Assembly (NCBI GenBank): GCA_000431515.1
Contig: HF991339.1
Span: forward strand, 61,751 to 72,744
DNA length: 10,994 nucleotides
Origin: Clostridium sp. CAG:632
GTDB taxonomy: Bacteria; Bacillota; Clostridia; Lachnospirales; Lachnospiraceae
Direction: 5' to 3'
Part shown: positions 6,376-10,994 of the stretch, one piece after another
Layout of the letters: every line of letters begins with the position of its first letter
Numbering within the stretch: the stretch's first letter is position 1
Notes under the pieces: model-generated
The model's input: only the letters and a program-made list of their open reading frames with translations
Database searches by the model: none
What the model was told of the DNA's origin: nothing
Position numbers and translations under genes: made by a program

Positions 6376-7176
6376 ATGGAACAGGAAAAGAAAATGACAG
6401 TTATGGCAGCAGACCAGGATTTGATCCGGGAATTAGGCAGATATGATTTTATTTCCAGGGATGGAAGCATGGAGATTGTCGGGAAGTATCTGGATGGGGA
6501 TGAACTTATGACAGCCATTATCAGACAGAGACCGGATTTGGTTGTGATGGATGCCCTTCTGAGTCACATAGATGGAATTGAGTTGATGCGGAGAATGCGG
6601 GAGGAGCATCCGGAAGTGCAGACCCGATATATTCTGCTGACGACGATCGGAAGCGAGAGTGTGATCGAAACAGCATTTATGATGGGAGCTTCCTATTATA
6701 TGTTAAAGCCGTTTGATAATCAGATTCTGAAACGGAGAATGAAACAGGTTTTGAAAGCAGAGGAGGAAACAAGGGAAGAGCGGGGGGTAGTACTGGGAGA
6801 AGAACTGGCTCCGCTGTTGGAAGAACGGAATCTGGAGGGGGAAGTGACGGAAATCATAAGAGAGATCGGAATCCCGGCACATATTAAAGGATATCAATAT
6901 ATCCGGGAGGGAATTATGATGGCAGTGGAAGATCCGAATATGTTAAATTATATTACTAAGCTGTTATATCCGACCATTGCCAAGAAATATAAAACGACAT
7001 CATCTAGTGTGGAACGGGCAATCCGGCATGCCATCGAGGTGGCATGGAGCCGGGGGAAAATGGATATCATACAGGAACTGTTCGGATATACGATCCATGC
7101 CGGAAAGGGAAAACCGACGAATTCAGAATTTATTGCACTGATTGCCGATAAACTGCGTCTGGAGTATGAGTTGTAG
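6376..7176 (+). CDS. Spo0A-like response regulator 2 (266 aa)
   Basis: This is a second Spo0A-family protein in the same direction, probably co-transcribed because no terminator separates the pair. Its receiver (about 5-127) keeps phospho-acceptor D59, switch T89 and K111 in L-K-P-F-D. Only one of the acidic pair remains (D13, followed by Q14), and the usual M-P after the Asp is replaced (D-A-L-L-S-H-I-D-G). A Glu-rich linker (about 129-156) leads to the DNA-binding domain (about 158-264) with I-P-A-H-I-K-G-Y and V-E-R-A-I-R-H-A-I-E-V-A-W. Ser211 replaces the Arg that precedes V-E-R-A in Spo0A and in the upstream paralog. I chose ATG 6376 (GGGGAG four bases upstream, N-terminus matching Spo0A length). 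ATG 6364 would add four residues but has a poorly spaced ribosome site. It could be an active phospho-dependent partner of the degenerate first protein. Confidence 0.9.
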   Translation: MEQEKKMTVMAADQDLIRELGRYDFISRDGSMEIVGKYLDGDELMTAIIRQRPDLVVMDALLSHIDGIELMRRMREEHPEVQTRYILLTTIGSESVIETAFMMGASYYMLKPFDNQILKRRMKQVLKAEEETREERGVVLGEELAPLLEERNLEGEVTEIIREIGIPAHIKGYQYIREGIMMAVEDPNMLNYITKLLYPTIAKKYKTTSSSVERAIRHAIEVAWSRGKMDIIQELFGYTIHAGKGKPTNSEFIALIADKLRLEYEL

Positions 7177-7191
7177 AAGCAAAAAATGTAG

Positions 7192-7253
7192 TTCCATTTA
7201 CGGGGGAAGTATGCTATAATTTTCTTATTCATTTATTATTTCCGAATAAGGAA
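7192..7253 (+). promoter_or_regulatory. glgA promoter and leader hairpin
   Basis: An extended -10, TGCTATAAT (7212-7220), is clear. The -35 region at 7192-7197 (TTCCAT) is poor. Just after the expected start, TTTCTTATTC (7221-7230) and GAATAAGGAA (7244-7253) can pair over 10 bp with one U-G pair around a 13-base loop. The hairpin is AT-rich and weak, and no T-run follows. The glgA ribosome site GGAGGG (7258-7263) lies immediately downstream. Confidence 0.6.
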
Positions 7254-7271
7254 TACGGGAGGGTTATTGGC

Positions 7272-8708
7272 ATGAAAAAAGTTGCTTATATTGCGTCAGA
7301 GTGTGTGCCGTTTATTAAAACCGGCGGACTGGCGGATGTAGTTGGAACATTACCGAAGATGTTCGACCGGAATGAGTATGATGTACGTATTATTATTCCG
7401 AATTATTTGTGTATTCCACCGAAATATCGTGAGAAGATGAGATATCTGACTCATTTTCAGATGGATATCGGCTGGAGACAGCAATATGTGGGTGTTATGT
7501 ATCTGGAATATGAAGGCGTACCGGTATATTTTATTGATAATGAGTATTATTTTAATGGATTTACACCATATGGTGATGTGAAATGGGATATTGAGAAGTT
7601 TACATTTTTTTCCAAAGCAGCATTATCGATTCTGCCGGTGATCGGCTTCCGTCCGGACATCATTCATTGTCATGACTGGCAGTCAGGACTGGTGCCGGTA
7701 TATTTAAAGACACTGTTTGCAAGTAATCCGTTCTATCAGGGCATTAAGTCTATCATGACGATCCATAACCTGAAGTTCCAGGGAAACTGGGATATCAAGA
7801 CGATTCAGGCAATTTCTGGGCTTCCGTCCTATGTTTTTACGCCGGATAAGTTGGAGTTTAAGAAAGATGCCAGTATGCTAAAGGGCGGATTAGTCTATGC
7901 AGATAAGATCACAACCGTCAGCAATACGTATGCCGGAGAGATCCAGACACAGGAATATGGAGAAGGCCTGGAAGGACTGCTTTCCGCAAGACACAATGAT
8001 TTATGGGGCATTGTAAACGGAATTGATTATGATGTATATAATCCGGAACGGGATCCGATGATTTATAAGAACTACTCTCTGAAAGCATATAAGAAGGCAA
8101 AGGCAGAGAACAAGCGTAAGATGCAGGAAGAGTTTGGTCTTCCGGTTGATGATAAGCAGTTTGTGATCGGTATTATTTCCCGACTGACCGATCAGAAGGG
8201 TCTGGATCTGGTTGATTGTGTGATGAATGAGATCTGCCAGGACGGTGTACAGTTTGTTGTACTGGGAACCGGTGAGCAGAGATATGAGGATATGTTCCGG
8301 TATTATCAGGGTATTCATCCATATAAGGTATCTGCGAATATTTACTATTCCGATGAGCGGTCTCATAAGATGTATGCCGGCTGTGATGTGATGCTGGTAC
8401 CATCCAGATTTGAACCATGTGGTCTGACACAGCTGATGGCATTGCGCTACGGTACGGTTCCGCTTGTTCGTGAGACAGGTGGTCTGAAGGATACGGTACA
8501 GCCATACAATGAGTATGAGAAGACCGGTAACGGATTCAGCTTCCGGAATTATAATGCACACGAGATGCTGAATACGATCAATTATGCCAAGGAGGTTTAT
8601 TATAACGATAAGCAGAGCTGGTATGGTATTATGGAACGGGCAATGCAGGCAGATTATTCATGGCAGAAGTCCGCAGAAAAATATCAGGAGTTATATAACT
8701 GCGTATAG
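7272..8708 (+). CDS. glgA: Glycogen (starch) synthase, GT5 family (478 aa)
   Basis: This cytosolic enzyme transfers glucose from ADP-glucose to the non-reducing end of a growing alpha-1,4-glucan. The N-terminal Rossmann domain begins with the family signature around K16 (I-K-T-G-G-L-A-D-V). H-C-H-D-W-Q (132-137) is the acceptor/active-site region. The C-terminal domain carries R304 and K309 (S-R-L-T-D-Q-K-G), matching the sugar-nucleotide phosphate contacts of E. coli GlgA, and E381 and C383 (F-E-P-C-G-L-T-Q), matching its catalytic-site E377 and C379. Length is normal for bacterial GlgA. It is not next to glgC, glgD or glgB here; its own promoter and terminator make it a single-gene unit. 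In sporulating clostridia the storage glucan (granulose) depends on Spo0A, which makes the upstream Spo0A-like pair a suggestive neighbour. Confidence 0.95.
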   Translation: MKKVAYIASECVPFIKTGGLADVVGTLPKMFDRNEYDVRIIIPNYLCIPPKYREKMRYLTHFQMDIGWRQQYVGVMYLEYEGVPVYFIDNEYYFNGFTPYGDVKWDIEKFTFFSKAALSILPVIGFRPDIIHCHDWQSGLVPVYLKTLFASNPFYQGIKSIMTIHNLKFQGNWDIKTIQAISGLPSYVFTPDKLEFKKDASMLKGGLVYADKITTVSNTYAGEIQTQEYGEGLEGLLSARHNDLWGIVNGIDYDVYNPERDPMIYKNYSLKAYKKAKAENKRKMQEEFGLPVDDKQFVIGIISRLTDQKGLDLVDCVMNEICQDGVQFVVLGTGEQRYEDMFRYYQGIHPYKVSANIYYSDERSHKMYAGCDVMLVPSRFEPCGLTQLMALRYGTVPLVRETGGLKDTVQPYNEYEKTGNGFSFRNYNAHEMLNTINYAKEVYYNDKQSWYGIMERAMQADYSWQKSAEKYQELYNCV

Positions 8709-8751
8709 ATGCAATAGCAGCGTATAGGCAGCGGGAATCATAAGAATAGTG

Positions 8752-8802
8752 CGGTGCGGGCGGCGATACTATCAGGTAGTTTCAGGGCCTGCACCGTTTT
8801 TT
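8752..8802 (+). terminator. Intrinsic terminator after glgA
   Basis: CGGTGCGGGC (8752-8761) pairs with GCCTGCACCG (8787-8796), with one G-U pair, giving a GC-rich 10 bp stem. A small inner hairpin ACTA/TAGT (8768-8780) lies in the 25-base loop. Six T follow (8797-8802). It ends glgA transcription before rqcH. No convincing promoter for rqcH is visible in the 37 bases between this T-run and the rqcH start. Confidence 0.85.
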
Positions 8803-8839
8803 CGCTTGAAGGAAATGACGGTAGATAAGGTGAGAAAGA

Positions 8840-10591
8840 ATGGCATTCGATGGAATTGTAATTGCAAATATAATAAAGGAATTGAAGGAGCACATACTGA
8901 ACGGCAGAATTTATAAGATCTATCAGCCGGAGCCGGATGAACTGAATCTGGTGCTAAAGACCCCGCAGGGAAATTACCGGCTGCTGTTATCGGCCAGTGC
9001 GGCACTTCCGCTTGTATATCTGACAACCGAGAGCAGGAATAATCCAATGACGGCGCCGAATTTCTGTATGCTGTTACGAAAGCATATCGGAAACGGAAGG
9101 ATCATGGATATCAGACAGCCCGGTTATGAACGGATTGTGGAATTTTCCATTGAGCATCTGGATGAGCTGGGAGACCTTTGTACCAAGAAACTGATCATAG
9201 AGATCATGGGAAAGCACAGTAACATCATTTTCTGTGATGATCAGGGTACGATCATTGACAGTATTAAGCGGGTAGGAGCACAGATGAGCTCCGTGCGTGA
9301 GGTGCTTCCGGGAAGAAGCTATGAGTATCCGCCGAATCAGGAGAAAATCAGTCCACTGGAACTGACGGAAGCTTATTACCGGGGTCAGATGCTGACGAAG
9401 CCGTTAAATCTTACGAAGATGATTTACACATCATTAACCGGAGTAAGTCCGGTGGTTGCCAATGAGCTCTGCTACCGGGCAGATCTGGATGGAAATCAGA
9501 GCACTGCCAGTCTGACAGAGGAGAATGCGGATGGACTCTGGCAGGAGCTGGAGAAATTCAGGGATCAACTGCAGAAAGAGATATTTGATCCGGCAATCTA
9601 TTATGACAAGCAGGGAGTTCCGGTCGAGTTTTGCAGCATTCCGCTGACGATGTATGCGGACTATGTATGTGAAAAGGAAGCTTCCATATCAACTGTTCTG
9701 CAGACTTACTATGCGGCAAGAAACAGCTACAGTCGGATCCGACAGAAGTCTTCCGATTTAAGAAAAATCGTAAGTAACGCGATCGAACGGACCGCAAAGA
9801 AATACGATCTGCAGTGCAGTCAGTTAAAGAGCACGGAGAAACGGGATAAGTACCGTGTCTATGGAGAATTGATCAACACCTATGGCTATGGAATCGAGCC
9901 GGAGGCGAAAGAATTCCGGGCATTGAATTATTATACCAATGAGGAGATTACGATACCGTTAGATCCACTGCTGACACCGGGAGAGAATTCCAAGCGTTAC
10001 TTTGCCAGATATAATAAACTGAAGCGTACCTATGAGGCACTGACAGAGCAGGTAAAGGAGACCGGCCGGGAGTTAGAACATTTAAGATCCATCCAGACAG
10101 CACTGGATCTGGCACAGGAGGAATCGGATCTGGCTGATATTAAGCGGGAACTGACAGATTACGGCTATATCAAGCAAAAGGGCGGCGGACGGAAAAAAGA
10201 GAAACAGGAGAAGAGTAAACCGCTGCATTATATATCCTCCGATGGATTCCATATGTATGTGGGCAAGAATAACTATCAGAATGAGGAACTGACCTTTAAG
10301 GTCGCAAATGGCAATGATCTCTGGTTCCATGCCAAGCAGGCACCGGGCTCCCATGTGATCGTAAAGACGGAAGGGCAGCAGGAACTTCCGGATCGTACCT
10401 ATGAAGAAGCCGCAAGGCTGGCCGCTTATTATTCATCGGCAAGGAGCGGTTCTAAGGTGGAGATTGATTATACCAGACGTTCCAATCTGAAGAAGACACC
10501 GGGCGGGGCACCTGGATTTGTAATCTATCATACAAATTACTCCATGAGTATTTCTCCGGATATCCGCGGAATAAAAGAGGTTGACCATTGA
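8840..10591 (+). CDS. rqcH: RqcH / NFACT-family ribosome quality control factor (583 aa)
   Basis: This is the bacterial counterpart of Rqc2/NEMF, formerly annotated as fibronectin-binding protein (FbpA/YloA). RqcH binds the 50S subunit holding a stalled peptidyl-tRNA, recruits tRNA-Ala and adds C-terminal alanine tails that mark the chain for degradation. The N-terminal NFACT-N domain starts M-A-F-D-G-I. E97-R98 occupies the place of the D97-R98 pair needed for tRNA binding and tailing in B. subtilis RqcH. A helical, coiled-coil middle (about 285-445) is followed by a basic stretch (about 448-461) and the NFACT-R domain (about 463-580), with D-L-W-F-H-A-K (493-499), P-G-S-H-V (502-506) and P-G-G-A-P-G-F (554-560). 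Length is typical. AAGGTGAG lies five bases before the ATG. The following yicC gene matches the conserved yloA-yloC neighbourhood of Firmicutes. Confidence 0.93.
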   Translation: MAFDGIVIANIIKELKEHILNGRIYKIYQPEPDELNLVLKTPQGNYRLLLSASAALPLVYLTTESRNNPMTAPNFCMLLRKHIGNGRIMDIRQPGYERIVEFSIEHLDELGDLCTKKLIIEIMGKHSNIIFCDDQGTIIDSIKRVGAQMSSVREVLPGRSYEYPPNQEKISPLELTEAYYRGQMLTKPLNLTKMIYTSLTGVSPVVANELCYRADLDGNQSTASLTEENADGLWQELEKFRDQLQKEIFDPAIYYDKQGVPVEFCSIPLTMYADYVCEKEASISTVLQTYYAARNSYSRIRQKSSDLRKIVSNAIERTAKKYDLQCSQLKSTEKRDKYRVYGELINTYGYGIEPEAKEFRALNYYTNEEITIPLDPLLTPGENSKRYFARYNKLKRTYEALTEQVKETGRELEHLRSIQTALDLAQEESDLADIKRELTDYGYIKQKGGGRKKEKQEKSKPLHYISSDGFHMYVGKNNYQNEELTFKVANGNDLWFHAKQAPGSHVIVKTEGQQELPDRTYEEAARLAAYYSSARSGSKVEIDYTRRSNLKKTPGGAPGFVIYHTNYSMSISPDIRGIKEVDH

Positions 10592-10617
10592 CTTTTGCAG
10601 GTAGATTACTTTATAAT
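10588..10617 (+). promoter_or_regulatory. Promoter of yicC
   Basis: A -35 TTGACT (10588-10593) overlapping the rqcH stop codon, an 18-base spacer and a perfect TATAAT (10612-10617) make a near-consensus vegetative promoter. The start would be near 10624. It probably drives yicC and whatever follows it beyond the window. Confidence 0.75.
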
Positions 10618-10655
10618 AGATTGGATTGTAAGAAACATAAGAAAAGGTGAGAGTT

Positions 10656-10994
10656 ATGATTCGCAGCATGACCGGCTTCGGAAGAAGCGAAACGGTGACA
10701 GAAGGATATAAGTTAATAGTCGAGATGAAGGCTGTTAATCACAGATACAGTGAGTTCAGTATTAAGATGCCGAAGAAGCTGAATTTTTTTGAGGCAGGAA
10801 TCCGAACCTTACTGAAAGAGTATATTAACCGGGGAAAGGTTGATATCTTTATCACATATGAGGATTACCGGGAATCGGATGTGTGCATTAAATATAATCC
10901 GGAGATAGCAAAGACATATCTGGATTATTTGAGACAGATAGAGTCTGAATTCGGAGTACGGGATGATATTACGGTTACGAGATTGGCAGGAATG
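10656..10994 (+). CDS. yicC: YicC/YloC-family endoribonuclease, N-terminal part (runs off the right edge)
   Basis: The first 113 codons of a YicC-type protein are present; the family is normally about 290 residues. The opening M-I-R-S-M-T-G-F-G-R is diagnostic, followed by V-E-M-K-A-V-N-H-R-Y (22-31) and the segment R-G-K-V-D (59-63) seen in the N-terminal YicC domain. Family members are reported to act as endoribonucleases in RNA turnover. The C-terminal DUF1732 part lies outside the window. AGGTGAG is four bases before the ATG. In related Firmicutes this gene is followed by remA, gmk and rpoZ, which I would expect to the right. Confidence 0.92.
   Translation, partial: MIRSMTGFGRSETVTEGYKLIVEMKAVNHRYSEFSIKMPKKLNFFEAGIRTLLKEYINRGKVDIFITYEDYRESDVCIKYNPEIAKTYLDYLRQIESEFGVRDDITVTRLAGM

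Noticed and set aside
8001..8561. Minus-strand open frame of 186 codons inside glgA
   Set aside because: The sense strand encodes conserved GlgA active-site motifs through the same stretch; the antisense product has no recognisable features.
1..10994. CRISPR array, insertion sequence, tRNA or rRNA gene, phage attachment site
   Set aside because: No regularly spaced repeats, transposase motifs, terminal inverted repeats or tRNA cloverleaf sequence were seen on either strand.

Overview
The window looks like chromosomal DNA of a Gram-positive, spore-lineage member of the Clostridia, most likely a gut Lachnospiraceae-type bacterium. This rests on the moderate base composition, strong AGGAGG-type ribosome sites, Spo0A-family regulators, a G-type vancomycin-resistance-like gene set and the Firmicute order rqcH then yicC. 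I cannot place the species from sequence alone.

Left part (1-2734, minus strand): a van-type operon reads right to left as vanR, vanS, vanXY, then the start of a vanT-like PLP racemase that runs off the window. The two-component system should sense cell-wall stress. VanXY would hydrolyse D-Ala-ending dipeptides and pentapeptides, and the racemase would supply D-Ser. No D-Ala-D-Ser ligase lies between vanS and vanXY, so it is either beyond the left edge or absent. The vanS-vanXY gap carries a perfect hairpin-forming palindrome and a VanR-box-like sequence.

Middle part (2735-5329, plus strand): a divergent promoter region is followed by two translationally coupled PLP enzymes, a cystathionine gamma-synthase/lyase family protein and a PatB/MalY-type cystathionine beta-lyase. 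Together they could carry sulfur from cysteine through cystathionine to homocysteine. A clear intrinsic terminator closes this operon.

Regulatory pair (5330-7176, plus strand): two adjacent, same-strand genes both encode full-length Spo0A-like response regulators. Their DNA-binding halves are about 75% identical by my hand count, and nearly identical over the last ~50 residues. Their receiver halves have diverged strongly. The first receiver lacks the acidic pair, the switch Thr and the conserved Lys, but keeps the phospho-acceptor Asp. The second keeps Asp, Thr and Lys, but has only one residue of the acidic pair. This is the most unusual feature of the window.

Right part (7177-10994, plus strand): glgA (glycogen synthase) has its own extended -10 promoter and terminator. 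It is followed by rqcH (NFACT-family ribosome quality control factor), then a consensus promoter and the first 113 codons of yicC. The rqcH-yicC order matches a conserved Firmicute housekeeping cluster that usually continues into gmk and rpoZ.
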